Shown: positions 10,094 to 19,057, counted from the first letter of the stretch. The stretch is DNA of 64,000 bases from Sandaracinaceae bacterium (GCA_020633055.1 JACKEJ010000013.1:124001-188000), one strand, 5' to 3'. The notes: generated by a model not told the origin, from the sequence alone. Translations and numbers: made by a program.

Positions 10094-10969
10094 ATGGAAG
10101 CCGCTGAGTTCGACGTCACGCTGAAGGATCTCGAGACCCGCCTCGACCGCCTCAAAGCCCTCTACGAGATGTACTTCCAGGGTATCGAGCGCATCGAGCC
10201 CTCCGTGCCCCGCAAGCAGGTCGACCGCATCTTCGAGCTGCTGCGGCGCGAGCAGCCGCGCAGCACACACCTGCGCTTCCGCTACCAGTCCTTGCTGCAG
10301 CGCTACACCACGCTGCAGACCTACTGGCGCCGCATCACCCGACAGATCGAAGAGGGCACGTACAAGCGCGACATCCAGCGCCTGAAGCGCAAAGATGCCG
10401 TGCGGGCAGCGCGGCGGGGTGAAGCAGACGAAGGACGCGACGACAAGGGAGCCTACGAGCTGGATCTGGACGTGGACACGGACCTGAGCGACCTGCTCGA
10501 CGACCCAGAGCTGGACGCGGCCATCGCCGGACTGACGAGCGGTGGCCCAGCGCGGCCTGTGGCCGGTTCGCCCGCTCCCCCAAGCGCCGCGACGCCGGCC
10601 GGCCCGCGCGTCGCCACCTTCGGCAAGCCCACGGAGCGCCGCCGGCGCTCGAGTGACAGCACGAACGTTCCATCCTCGCCGCCCCCTCGGCCCGCTCCAC
10701 CCCCAGCCCCCAGCGCCGCGCGTCCGGCCGCACCGCCGCGCCCTCCCAGCGGGGACGTGGACGACGTGCGCATGAAGCGCATCTACGACGACTACGTGGC
10801 AGCGCGCAGGCGGAACAACGAGCGCGTGGACAACGTCAAGTACGAGACCCTGCAGCGCAGCATTCAGGACATGATGCCCAAGCTACGCGAGAAGCACGTC
10901 GGCAAGTCGATCGACTTCGAGGTCGTCGTGCGCGACGGACGCGTGGGCCTCAAGCCCGTCACGAAGTAG
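10094..10969 (+). CDS. MXAN_5187-family protein
   Basis: A 291-residue soluble protein of a family described from Myxococcus by its locus tag. The N-terminal 100 residues are helical and charged (LKDLETRLDRLKALYEMYFQ, then RFRYQSLLQRYTTLQTYWRR). A central Asp-rich and Pro/Ala-rich linker is disordered. The C-terminal domain (about 225-291) reads MKRIYDDYVAARRRNN and ends MPKLREKHVGKSIDFEVVV, the part conserved in the family. No enzymatic motif is visible and the role is unknown. The gene starts at an ATG 15 bases after the previous stop and converges on the HEAT-repeat gene. Confidence 0.75.
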   Translation: MEAAEFDVTLKDLETRLDRLKALYEMYFQGIERIEPSVPRKQVDRIFELLRREQPRSTHLRFRYQSLLQRYTTLQTYWRRITRQIEEGTYKRDIQRLKRKDAVRAARRGEADEGRDDKGAYELDLDVDTDLSDLLDDPELDAAIAGLTSGGPARPVAGSPAPPSAATPAGPRVATFGKPTERRRRSSDSTNVPSSPPPRPAPPPAPSAARPAAPPRPPSGDVDDVRMKRIYDDYVAARRRNNERVDNVKYETLQRSIQDMMPKLREKHVGKSIDFEVVVRDGRVGLKPVTK

Positions 10970-11005
10970 TCGCGAGGAAGCTGGCTGCGGGCGCCACACG
11001 AGACG

Positions 11006-11878
11006 TCAGCGGCGACTCGCGCGCTCCAGCGCCCCTCCGGCCCCGTTCAGCGCGCTGCGCACCGCGGCGCCGAGCGCGGCCGTGGTCATGCGTAGATCTT
11101 GGTCGCGGCCCTGCCCGAGTGGCTCGGCCGCCGTGGCCGCACCGCTGAGCATGCCCAGCACGTTGCGCGAGGGCTCCTCGAACAGCGTCAGGTTCACGCT
11201 CGCGCGCAGACGCACCTCGCCATGCTGCTCGGTGCGCTGCACCCCGTTCAACACGGCGTCCACGCGAAAACGAGGGATGCGGCGGCGGGTGATTTGCTGC
11301 GTCTCCGCCGCACCGATGGCGTCCGCGCTACCAAAGGGCGCCACCCCCGGTACACCCGCCAGGCCAGTCATCACCGCCTCGCGCAGAGGCCCGACGAGCG
11401 CAGACCCACCCACACTGGAGGTGTTGCTCACCTGGCCCACGGAGACGACATGGCGGACCCGCCGCCAGTCGACCGCCGCGGCGGACGGTGCTGTGGACGC
11501 CCCGCCTTCACCACGCAGCTCGGCGATGGAGGACTCGGCCTGCCGCCGTACGGACGCGGAGTCGTCATGCGAGGCACGGCGGAGCGCGCCGATGGCGCGC
11601 CGATCCCCGAGCTTGCCGAGGGACGCCGCGGCGGCTGCGCGCACCGCAGGGTTGTTGTCGGACGCTAGCGCGCGCTCGAGCGCCAGGCGGCTACGGGCGT
11701 CGGCCAAGCGACCGAGCGCGAGCGCAGCCTGCGTGCGATTGCGGAAGTCCGACGACTCCGCCAGCTGTTGCTCGAGGTACTCGCGTGACGAGACACGCGC
11801 GTGGGCTCCGCTCACGGCGGCGAGCAACGCCACGCACAGCGCGGCGACGTGAAACAGCGTTCGGGGGGAGGGGCGCAT
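11006..11878 (-). CDS. Secreted HEAT-repeat protein
   Basis: A 290-residue protein with a clear signal peptide (LFHVAALCVALLAAVSGAHA). Residues 30-125 hold HEAT-like helical pairs: FRNRTQAALALGRLADARSR, NPAVRAAAAASLGKLGDRRA and SASVRRQAESSIAELRG. The C-terminal half (VSVGQVSNTSSVGG onward) is a separate domain with RFRVDAVLNGVQRTE and VRLRASVNLTLFEEP, a beta-rich pattern resembling periplasmic assembly proteins, which I cannot assign. I chose ATG 11878 because it starts the signal; the frame is open to 12001. A TATAGT-like hexamer on the minus strand at 11943-11938 lies within the 107-base gap to the upstream gene and may be a promoter. Confidence 0.75.
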   Translation of the reverse strand: MRPSPRTLFHVAALCVALLAAVSGAHARVSSREYLEQQLAESSDFRNRTQAALALGRLADARSRLALERALASDNNPAVRAAAAASLGKLGDRRAIGALRRASHDDSASVRRQAESSIAELRGEGGASTAPSAAAVDWRRVRHVVSVGQVSNTSSVGGSALVGPLREAVMTGLAGVPGVAPFGSADAIGAAETQQITRRRIPRFRVDAVLNGVQRTEQHGEVRLRASVNLTLFEEPSRNVLGMLSGAATAAEPLGQGRDQDLRMTTAALGAAVRSALNGAGGALERASRR

Positions 11879-11985
11879 CAGCAGCTTCGGACGGGGCGCG
11901 CAGGACGAGGATTCAGCGCGACGTGACCGGAGCGCCACTATATCAACTTTCCGCTCGGCTCGGTGCGACACCTGAACGGGGCTCG

Positions 11986-13131
11986 TCAGGGGTCGGTGCA
12001 CCCGTCTTCGTCGTCGTCACGCCCCTCCTCCGCTGTCTCGTTCGGACACATGTCGTCTGCGTCCGGGATGAGGTCGTTGTCGTTGTCCGGGTCCATGCAG
12101 CCGTCTTCGTCCTCGAATCCGTCGAAGTCTTCTGGGAGCAGCGGACACAGGTCCTGGTGATCGGGGATCCCATCCAGGTCCTTGTCGCGGTGCGGCGGGG
12201 CGTAGCGCAGGCCGAGCATGGCGCGCACCGAGGGGGCGCCAGCCGCGCGGTGCGGCAGCCCAGCACCCCCGAGGACACTGAGGTGGAACGCGCCCGCGCG
12301 TAGCCGCAACCCAAAGTCGATCTCCGTAGGGGAGTTGTAGCGGCCGGTGAACCCGCTGGAGCCGCGGAACTCGAGCAGGGCGACGAGGTCGGGATAGGCC
12401 TGGAATGGCTTCGCGATGGCGAGCCCCCAGTGGAGCTCGGAGCCGTGGACGCGCCCGCCCACGCGCACCCGCTCTGGTCGGATACGCGCGCCGAGGCTGG
12501 CGCCCAACCCGAAGCCGAAAATGTGGATGTCCCCAATGAGCGTGAGGTCGACCTCGGGCAGCCGTGCCCCTTGAAAGCCCACGCCCTGCGCCGTGGGCAG
12601 GGTCACGGTCAGCATACCCGCCAAGCCGGGGCCGTCGGCCCGCACGTCGGTCCCGTCCGCCGCGTCGCCAAGGAGTCGCGCGCGGGCCGTCACACGCAGA
12701 TCGCCGAGCGCCGCCCCGTCCAAGCTCTCGTCGCCGTCGGCGAGGGCGCGGGGGGCTCCCGTCTGGTAGGGCGTGAAGGGTACGTCGAGGGCCAGGGCCA
12801 GACGGCCACCGAGCCCGATCTGCATGAACGCGTCCATCGAAAGGCGATGACGCAGGACCACCTGCTGCGACGTGAAGTCGGGGTTCACGCGCAGCAGGCC
12901 GAAGGTGTAGCCGGTGAACAGCCCGAAGTTCGTGCGTAGGTGTCCCGGCGTGGTCGTGCCCTGCACGCCGAGGAAGCCGTCGGTGTCGTGCGCGGGGCGG
13001 AAGTCGTCCACCTGCAGCTGGCGCTGCGCCACGGCGGACTGGGGTCCGAACACGAGGGCGACGGCGAGGCACAGGATCGCCCGCGCAGGCCAGGGAGCGA
13101 AGGGCGATCGGGAGGCGGAGACGTCGAGCAC
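11986..13131 (-). CDS. Outer-membrane beta-barrel-like protein with thrombospondin type-3 repeats
   Basis: A 381-residue exported protein. The signal peptide ends near QSAVAQ. The body has alternating hydrophobic strands and glycine (FGLFTGYTFGLLRV, GFGLGASLGARIRPERVRVG) as in OmpA-associated barrels of myxobacteria. The last 60 residues are calcium-binding type-3 repeats: DKDLDGIPDHQDLCP, EDEDGCMDPDNDNDLIPDAD and DDDEDGCTDP. In related proteins these repeats usually lead into a peptidoglycan-binding OmpA domain; here a TGA at 11988-11986 stops the protein at the repeats, and I see no continuing OmpA frame before the next gene. The start ATG 13131 is 63 bases from a divergent gene. Confidence 0.75.
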   Translation of the reverse strand: MLDVSASRSPFAPWPARAILCLAVALVFGPQSAVAQRQLQVDDFRPAHDTDGFLGVQGTTTPGHLRTNFGLFTGYTFGLLRVNPDFTSQQVVLRHRLSMDAFMQIGLGGRLALALDVPFTPYQTGAPRALADGDESLDGAALGDLRVTARARLLGDAADGTDVRADGPGLAGMLTVTLPTAQGVGFQGARLPEVDLTLIGDIHIFGFGLGASLGARIRPERVRVGGRVHGSELHWGLAIAKPFQAYPDLVALLEFRGSSGFTGRYNSPTEIDFGLRLRAGAFHLSVLGGAGLPHRAAGAPSVRAMLGLRYAPPHRDKDLDGIPDHQDLCPLLPEDFDGFEDEDGCMDPDNDNDLIPDADDMCPNETAEEGRDDDEDGCTDP

Positions 13132-13194
13132 GGGCGCACTGTATCAGCGCCCTCCGTGCATGGCACCCCACGCGGTAGTGGTACCCTTTCGCGC

Positions 13195-13749
13195 ATGGAC
13201 ACCACGCGACGACCGCCCGCTCCCAAGCACACGCGAGCACGTTTCGCTGCCCGAGCGCTCTCCCTGATGTTCACCCTCGTGATGACGCACGGCTGTGGTC
13301 CGCGACCGCCCGCGCACGAGAGCTCGGAGGGGGCGGCATCTGGGGGGGAAGCAGGGGACGGCGCTCGGACGGGCGCGAGCGCTCCCGAGGGTGGCGGTTC
13401 GCCCGACGCGTGCGACCCGTCGCTCGTCTCGCTGGTGGGGCGCTTCACACTCACGCGCTACCCGGGCCAGGACGACGTCGGCCCGAACGGGGAGCGCCCC
13501 CTCGGCATGTCCAGGGAGTACGAGTTCACACGCGAGGCATACACGATGGAGGGCTACCCGCCGCTGCGCATCACGGGCCGCTACGAGGTGCTCGAGCGCG
13601 ACGGTCTGCGCCAGCGCGTGCGCTTCTTCGACACGGTGTTCGACGGACAACCCGACCAGGACCGCGAGCTGTGGATCGTGTTCGAGGACTGCGGCGACAC
13701 GCTGCAGATGGACGGCATGACCTACTCGCGCCAGGCGAACGAACCGTGA
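13195..13749 (+). CDS. Small lipoprotein, unknown function
   Basis: A 184-residue protein. A basic N-terminus and hydrophobic segment end in a lipobox-like THGC near residue 34, followed by a Gly/Ala/Ser/Glu linker typical of lipoproteins. The mature domain begins at SLVGRFTLTRYPGQ and includes YEFTREAYTMEGYP, RITGRYEVLERDGLRQRV and WIVFEDCGDTLQMDG, a lipocalin-like up-and-down strand pattern in which a residue string GxF/Y recurs. That comparison is inference. ATG 13195 is chosen because it starts the signal; the frame is open upstream to 12940 inside the divergent gene. Confidence 0.68.
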   Translation: MDTTRRPPAPKHTRARFAARALSLMFTLVMTHGCGPRPPAHESSEGAASGGEAGDGARTGASAPEGGGSPDACDPSLVSLVGRFTLTRYPGQDDVGPNGERPLGMSREYEFTREAYTMEGYPPLRITGRYEVLERDGLRQRVRFFDTVFDGQPDQDRELWIVFEDCGDTLQMDGMTYSRQANEP

Positions 13750-13851
13750 CCGGGACTGGTCAGGCCCCGCGCCGTGGGGATCGCCAACGCCCACGCCGGG
13801 CGCCGCTCCTGCCTCCGGCATGAGTGCTCCGACGGACACCCCGAGCGCCCC

Positions 13852-15093
13852 TCAGCGTGACGCGCCGCTGGCGCTCCCCTCGATGATGAAGCCACTGCCC
13901 GGTGGGGCCCGCACGAAGTGCTCGCTGCCGAACGCGAGCCGCGCGAAGGAGGCTTCGTCGTTGGGGCGGGTGACGAACTCGCGAGCGCCCGCGTATAGCG
14001 TGACGACGAAGGTCTCGCTGCGGACCTCTCGCTCGCGCTCGCCCTCCGCGAGCCCCTGGTTCAGCTGGATCTCGTCGTCCGCGGGCCAGCGCGGCGGCGA
14101 GTCACCCTGGCCCTCGGCCCGCACCACTCGGGCGACGCCCCAGCGCCACACACGGAAGCTGTACCATTCGGCGGTGCGCGGGACGGTGCGGAAGCGGGGC
14201 ACCTGACGCGTCCGTGGATCGTCTCGATAGCGAGGGACCTGACGCGTGCGCGACTCGTCGCAGTAGCGCGTGCTACACGAGCGACCGCCCCCGCTACACT
14301 CGGTGGTGCACGTGGCGAAGCCGTTGCCGTTCGGCGAGCACACCTCGTGGCACGACTCGGGCGTGTCGACGCAGTCCTCCCCGCAGGCGACACGCTCGGT
14401 GTAGTACTCGGTGTCGTAGCCGTCCTGCACGCGCTCCGTGTAGTACTCGGTGTCGAAGCCGTCGGGCACCTGGTCGTCGTGGTGGTGCCGCTGTCCGAGG
14501 GCTGTCTGCTCCTGCGCGTCCGCCGGGATGTTCTCGGCGAAGGCCTCCTGCGTGACGAACCGGAAGCGCTCGACCGTCACGACGCGCTCCCACGAGCGTG
14601 CGGTGACGCGCGCGACGTAGTGTGTCTTCGGACCGTCCGCCGTGCTCGTGCCCGCCAACCAGGACCCGAAGCCGCAACAACCGAGCACGCTGGTGAGCAA
14701 CGCGGCGAGCCCCGCCCCGACCTTGACCCGCGTGCTGGATCCCGCCGGCCCCGGCCGCGGAGCAGCGAGCCGCGCCGCGTTGGACCCCGGACTGGGAGGC
14801 CCGACGGGCACACCCTGCCCGTGTTCCTGCGCTGCCCCGCACTGCGCGCACGCGCCGTCGAAGCGGCGCTGATGACTGCCGCAGTAGCCACAGCGCCAGT
14901 TGGGCCCGGACTGCGCGATGCGCAGCAGCTCCGGCGCCGTGACCGTCTCCGCCGCGGCCGTGTCGCCCGGCATCTCGTACGCCTCGGAGTCGTCCTTCGG
15001 GTTGCCGCACTGCTGGCAGAGCTTGTGGCGGCCGAGGTTGCGGTGCCCGCACGACGAGCAGCGCCACACCATCTCGATCTGCCGCGAGCTCAT
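13852..15093 (-). CDS. Zinc-ribbon membrane protein with aromatic repeats, coupled to a kinase
   Basis: A 413-residue protein. Two short zinc ribbons lie at the N-terminus: WRCSSCGHRNLGRHKLCQQC (residues 10-29) and a second with WRCGYCGSHQ plus CAQCGAAQ, both of the four-Cys RanBP2/ribbon kind. A Pro/Gly linker leads to one membrane span (VGAGLAALLTSVLGCCGFGSW). The outer part has two near-identical copies of DGFDTEYYTERV, a cluster of eight or more Cys (CGEDCVDTPESCHEVC), two copies of TRQVPR and a conserved-looking WYSFRVWRWG. I recall similar zinc-ribbon proteins with YxxW-rich outer parts in various bacteria, without known function. Its ATG overlaps the stop of the kinase gene (ATGA), so the pair is translationally coupled. 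Confidence 0.78.
   Translation of the reverse strand: MSSRQIEMVWRCSSCGHRNLGRHKLCQQCGNPKDDSEAYEMPGDTAAAETVTAPELLRIAQSGPNWRCGYCGSHQRRFDGACAQCGAAQEHGQGVPVGPPSPGSNAARLAAPRPGPAGSSTRVKVGAGLAALLTSVLGCCGFGSWLAGTSTADGPKTHYVARVTARSWERVVTVERFRFVTQEAFAENIPADAQEQTALGQRHHHDDQVPDGFDTEYYTERVQDGYDTEYYTERVACGEDCVDTPESCHEVCSPNGNGFATCTTECSGGGRSCSTRYCDESRTRQVPRYRDDPRTRQVPRFRTVPRTAEWYSFRVWRWGVARVVRAEGQGDSPPRWPADDEIQLNQGLAEGEREREVRSETFVVTLYAGAREFVTRPNDEASFARLAFGSEHFVRAPPGSGFIIEGSASGASR
14392..14463 (-). repeat. Tandem duplication of about 36 bases inside the zinc-ribbon gene
   Basis: Two adjacent copies of a unit reading tgtagtactcggtgtcg on the plus strand, with flanks that differ at a few positions. They encode the paired segments DGFDTEYYTERV and DGYDTEYYTERV. 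The differences are mostly third-position, so the duplication has been kept under protein-level selection rather than being fresh slippage. Confidence 0.8.
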
Positions 15094-17252
15094 GCGGGGA
15101 ACGCTCGCGCCGAACCCGCGCGCTCCATGGGCCCGCCCCCGCGCGCGTGCGTACCGGGCCGGCCGTCCAGATGCCTCGTGGGCTCGCGCGCACCCGTCGG
15201 ACCCGTTGGCGCCCCACCGCGCACGGCGTCCGCGCCAGGGTCGTCCTCGGCGGGGGTCTGGGGCTCGCTATCTCCCGCGTCGTCCGAGGTCTCGGGCTCG
15301 ACATCTTCGGCTTCCGCAGGCGCCGCGGGCTGCGCGTCCTCCCCGTCGCGCGAACCGTCGGCGGTGCCCTCGAGCGGGGCCAACGCAGGCGCGATGGCCC
15401 GAGGGACGAGCGGATGGCCCGTCCCCAGGGCGTAGAACACCCAGCCTGCGCTGCCTCCCAGCGCGAGGGACACGAGCAACACGGAGGTCCCCAGCAGAGG
15501 CCGCCGCGGCCGCACGCGGAAGGCGTCCACACCCCCGAAGAGGCCGCGCAGCCCGAGGCCCAGCGCGAGCACCGCGACGGCGGCGGCTCCCGCGAGCACG
15601 AACAGGGCGTGGTTGTCGCGGATGCCTGGGAGGTTGGGGAGGAAGTGGCGCAACCCGAGCAACAGCGTGACGACCGTGATGCCCACGCCCCCGAGCCCCA
15701 CCACACCGAGCGTGTACCCCGGGCTGCCGACCGTGCGCAGGCCCACGCCGATGGCGACCGCGCCGAGCCCCATGACCAGCGCCAACAGCCCGAACCCTGC
15801 CAGCGGCCCCAGGCTCTGCACGCGGGCCGGGAGCGCCTCTCCCGCGAAGACGGCCACGCTCGCCGCGGAGAGGCCGAGCCACGCGGCGGCGCCCAGCATG
15901 GAGCCCAGCGACGGGACGTCCGGTGTGCGGGGCGGGCGACCCGGGCGCACGGCCTCGCGCGCGGGGGCCGCGGGGTGGCGCCCCTTGCCCGTCGCTGGCG
16001 TGGCGGTGCCCGAGGTGGTCTTGCGACGCCCTGCGGGTGGGGCCAGGTCGCGTGGGTCGATGTCGAGCGGGCGGCTGGGGCGGGTCGGCACGTGGCCCAC
16101 CCCACCGGCGGCAGGGAACGCGCCGGGGTTGGAGGGCCGCGACGCCGCCACCTGCGCGACCGCGTTGGCGATGCTCTCCGGGTTGTCGTGGGCACCCAGC
16201 TCGCCGAAGTCGAGGCGTAGCTCGTCGGGCACCTGGAACGCGCCGTACTCGCTGAGGTCGGGCGCGGTGGGCTCCATCGCCTTGCTGGGCAGCGGCCGCT
16301 CGGAGCGACGGCCGCCCACCACCACCGGCACAGGCGGACGGGAGCTGATGGTTCCGGGGACGCTCAGCACGCCCGACAGCCGCGATGAGACACGATGCAG
16401 CGCGCGGGCGAGCACGGCGCCGTCCTGCGGGCGGCGGTCGGCGCGGCGGTTGAGGCAGCCCATGATCAAGTCGCGCAGGGCCCGTGGGAGATCGTGGACG
16501 TAGTCGTCGATGGGCGGGGGATCGTCCCGGCAGATCTGGACGAACAGGTCGGCCACCGACGCCGCGTCGAAGGGGCGGCGCCCGGCCAAGCACTCGTACA
16601 GGATGACGCCCACGGCCCACACGTCGGTGCGCTGATCCACCTCCGCGGGCGCCCGGATCTGCTCGGGCGACATGTAGGTAGGGCTGCCGACGATCAAGCG
16701 CCCCTCCGCCTCTCCAGCCACCTCGCCCGCTTTCGTGACCTTCGAGATGCCGAAGTCGAGGATCTTCGGGATGAGCACGTCGCGGTTGCCCGAGAGGAAG
16801 ATGTTCTCGGGTTTGAGGTCCCGATGCACGAGGCCCTTCGCGTGCGCGGCGCCGAGCGCTTCCGCCACGGGCACCATGACGGCGAGCGTCACTTCGAGGG
16901 ACAGGCGCCCCCCCGAACGGTCGATGTAGGCGCCCAGATCCTCGCCCTCGAGCAGCTCCTGCACGATGAAGGGGAAGCCGCGCTCGTCCTCGTCGATGTC
17001 GAGGATCTCGACCACGTGCGCGTGGCGCACGAAGTGGGCCATCTGCGCCTCGCGCAGGAAGCGCGCGCGCACGTTCTCGCTCTGCGCCAGGCTGGGCAAG
17101 AGGATCTTGATGGCCACCTCGCGCCCCACGAGGGTGTTGGTCGCGCGATACACCTCGCCCATGCCGCCCACGGCGATGCGCGAATCCAGCTGGTACTTGC
17201 CCCGGATGCGCTCTCCGCTGCGATCCGGCGGCGGTGGTCGTGGCACCAACAT
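15090..17252 (-). CDS. Ser/Thr protein kinase with multi-span membrane domain
   Basis: A 720-residue Hanks-type kinase. The kinase domain spans about 20-285: VGGMGEVY, VAIKILLPSL, HRDLKPENIF near residue 140, LDFGISK, SPTYMSPEQ and WAVGVILYECLAG. A long disordered linker (about 290-440) with Arg/Pro/Thr follows. The C-terminal part has about six hydrophobic segments, for example LGAAAWLGLSAASVAVFAG, FGLLALVMGLGAVAIGVGL and LLGTSVLLVSLALGGSAGW, an unusual amount for this kinase class. It ends in an acidic Glu/Asp/Ala tail. The start is ATG 17252. The stop overlaps the start of the zinc-ribbon gene, so the two products probably form one signalling unit. Confidence 0.9.
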   Translation of the reverse strand: MLVPRPPPPDRSGERIRGKYQLDSRIAVGGMGEVYRATNTLVGREVAIKILLPSLAQSENVRARFLREAQMAHFVRHAHVVEILDIDEDERGFPFIVQELLEGEDLGAYIDRSGGRLSLEVTLAVMVPVAEALGAAHAKGLVHRDLKPENIFLSGNRDVLIPKILDFGISKVTKAGEVAGEAEGRLIVGSPTYMSPEQIRAPAEVDQRTDVWAVGVILYECLAGRRPFDAASVADLFVQICRDDPPPIDDYVHDLPRALRDLIMGCLNRRADRRPQDGAVLARALHRVSSRLSGVLSVPGTISSRPPVPVVVGGRRSERPLPSKAMEPTAPDLSEYGAFQVPDELRLDFGELGAHDNPESIANAVAQVAASRPSNPGAFPAAGGVGHVPTRPSRPLDIDPRDLAPPAGRRKTTSGTATPATGKGRHPAAPAREAVRPGRPPRTPDVPSLGSMLGAAAWLGLSAASVAVFAGEALPARVQSLGPLAGFGLLALVMGLGAVAIGVGLRTVGSPGYTLGVVGLGGVGITVVTLLLGLRHFLPNLPGIRDNHALFVLAGAAAVAVLALGLGLRGLFGGVDAFRVRPRRPLLGTSVLLVSLALGGSAGWVFYALGTGHPLVPRAIAPALAPLEGTADGSRDGEDAQPAAPAEAEDVEPETSDDAGDSEPQTPAEDDPGADAVRGGAPTGPTGAREPTRHLDGRPGTHARGGGPMERAGSARAFPA

Positions 17253-17374
17253 CGGGGCCGAGTATCGGCCAAAACGTGTCCGATTTGGAAACAGAAGCGA
17301 AAGACGGGAGCGACGCGTCGTCGGGCGCTCGACGATGCGCTGACGACCTACGAGGGGGTGTTACCCTGTGACCC

Positions 17375-17740
17375 GTGGCGAACAAGTCTCACGGACGAAC
17401 GACCCCGCGCGCCGAGCTCAGCCTCCGAGTCGCCTTCCAGACGCGTGACGGGCTCGAGCACACGGGGACCACGCGCGACCTCGGGGTGCGAGGCGCCTCG
17501 GTGGAGACCCCCCGCCCGCCAGCGGAAGGCGCGACCGTGGCGCTGCGCATCGACTCGCCCACGTCGTGGGACCCGATCATCCTCGCGGGCGTCGTGCAGT
17601 GGAGCTCGACGGGCCCGCGGGTGGACGAGCACGGGAACGCAGCCCCGCCCGGGTTCGGCGTGCGCTTCGGCAAGCTCACGGATGAGCACAGCGCCGCCAT
17701 CCGTGCGCTCATCGCGACGCGCGCGTTCGACGAGGACTGA
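17375..17740 (+). CDS. PilZ-domain protein
   Basis: A 121-residue single-domain protein starting at GTG 17375. The PilZ hallmarks are a basic RxxxR-type patch at the front (TPRAELSLRVAF) and the D/NxSxxG-like turn TRDLGVRGASVE, followed by strands IILAGVVQWSS and PPGFGVRFGKLT and a terminal helix. It belongs to the PilZ subgroup common in Myxococcus (TIGR02266-like). In classical PilZ proteins these residues bind cyclic di-GMP; here the second motif lacks the usual Ser (D-L-G-V-R-G), so binding is uncertain. A diguanylate cyclase is encoded in the same window at 59850-61223. Confidence 0.82.
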   Translation: MANKSHGRTTPRAELSLRVAFQTRDGLEHTGTTRDLGVRGASVETPRPPAEGATVALRIDSPTSWDPIILAGVVQWSSTGPRVDEHGNAAPPGFGVRFGKLTDEHSAAIRALIATRAFDED

Positions 17741-17762
17741 CGGCCCCACCCGGATGGCGCGC

Positions 17763-19034
17763 TCAGCGACCGCGGCGGATGGCCACGGCGCGCGCGTGAG
17801 CCTCGAGGCCCTCGAGCCGGGCGAGACCCTCGAGCAGCGGCGCCTGCCGCGTGATGGCGTCCTGGTCGTAGCGGATGACGGAAGTGCGCACGACGAAGTC
17901 GTAGACGCCGAGCGGGCTGGCGAAGCGCGCGGAGCCCCCCGTGGGGAGCACGTGGCTGGGGCCCGCGGCGTAGTCCCCAGCGGCCTCGGGCGTGTGGTAG
18001 CCGAGGAAGGCCGCACCCACGGCCGAGATGCCGTCGAGGGCCGCGTCGGCGTCGGCCACGGAGAGGTTGAGGTGCTCCGGCGCGAGCTCGTCGGCCACAC
18101 GCACGGCCTCGGCCAGCGACGGAACCACGAAGCAGTGCCCATTGCGCCGCACGGAGGCCTCGGCGATGTCACGACGGGGGAGCGCCGCCAGCTGCCGCTC
18201 CACGGCGGCCGAGACGGCGTCCGCCTGCTGACGAGAGAGTGTGACCAGCAGCGCGTACGCGTCCTCGTCGTGCTCGGCCTGCGAGAGCAAGTCCGCCGCG
18301 ACCACCTCCGGGTCGGCCGCGTCGTCGGCGACGACCAGGATCTCGCTCGGGCCCGCGATGCTGTCGATGTCCACCAGCCCGAACACCAGGCGCTTGGCGC
18401 ACGCGACGAAGATGTTACCCGGCCCGACGATCTTCTCGACGCGCCCCACGCTCTCGGTCCCGTAGGCCGCTGCCGCGATGGCCTGGGCCCCGCCCGCGTC
18501 GATGACCTCGGTGACGCCCGCGATCTCCGCGGCGGCGAGGATCTCCGGCGTCGGGCGGGGGGTGACCAGCACGATGCGCTGCACGCCAGCCACCGCCGCG
18601 GGGACCGCCGTCATGAGCACGGTGGACGGATAGCGCGCCTTGCCGCCCGGCGCGTAGACCGCCGCCGAGCGCACGGGGCGCACGCGCATGCCGAGCTCGA
18701 CGCCGTCCTCGCGGTAGGCGAAGCCCGGGTCGCGCTGATGCTCGTGGTAGCGGCGGATGCGCTCGGCGGCCTCCTTTAGCAGCGCGCGCACCTCGGCCGG
18801 CGCCTGGGCCGCGCCCTCGCGGAAGGCCTCGTCCGAGAGCCGGATGGCCTCCTGCGTGCGCCCCTCGAACTCCTGCGTCAGCGCGACGATGGCGGCGTCG
18901 CCCTCGGCCTGCACGCGCTTGAGGATGGCGCGCACGGCCGGCTCCACGCGCTCGAGGTCCGCGTCGCCGCGTCGAGAGAGCGAGGCCAACGTCTGGTCGT
19001 ACCCGGCCCGGCCGTGCTCGTGGATCTGCAGCAT
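17763..19034 (-). CDS. hisD: Histidinol dehydrogenase
   Basis: A 423-residue enzyme for the last two steps of histidine synthesis, oxidising histidinol to histidine with two NAD. Family landmarks are SAAVYAPGGKARYPSTVLMT, the NAD-binding GPGNIFVACAKRLV, GPSEILVVADD, zinc-site EHDEDAYALLVT and the catalytic APEHLNL pair of Glu and His, then AGPSHVLPTGGSARF. Length is normal. No other his gene is nearby, so it stands apart from a his operon. It is on the minus strand, 83 bases downstream of cysS. Confidence 0.96.
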   Translation of the reverse strand: MLQIHEHGRAGYDQTLASLSRRGDADLERVEPAVRAILKRVQAEGDAAIVALTQEFEGRTQEAIRLSDEAFREGAAQAPAEVRALLKEAAERIRRYHEHQRDPGFAYREDGVELGMRVRPVRSAAVYAPGGKARYPSTVLMTAVPAAVAGVQRIVLVTPRPTPEILAAAEIAGVTEVIDAGGAQAIAAAAYGTESVGRVEKIVGPGNIFVACAKRLVFGLVDIDSIAGPSEILVVADDAADPEVVAADLLSQAEHDEDAYALLVTLSRQQADAVSAAVERQLAALPRRDIAEASVRRNGHCFVVPSLAEAVRVADELAPEHLNLSVADADAALDGISAVGAAFLGYHTPEAAGDYAAGPSHVLPTGGSARFASPLGVYDFVVRTSVIRYDQDAITRQAPLLEGLARLEGLEAHARAVAIRRGR

Positions 19035-19057
19035 GCGGTGGGTTTAGTCTTCAGCGC

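Noticed and set aside
16395..18779. A 794-codon open frame on the plus strand across the kinase, PilZ and hisD genes
   Set aside because: It is a shadow of genes in other frames: it has no domain, is Arg/His/Ala-rich as antisense frames are here, and crosses three well-supported genes.
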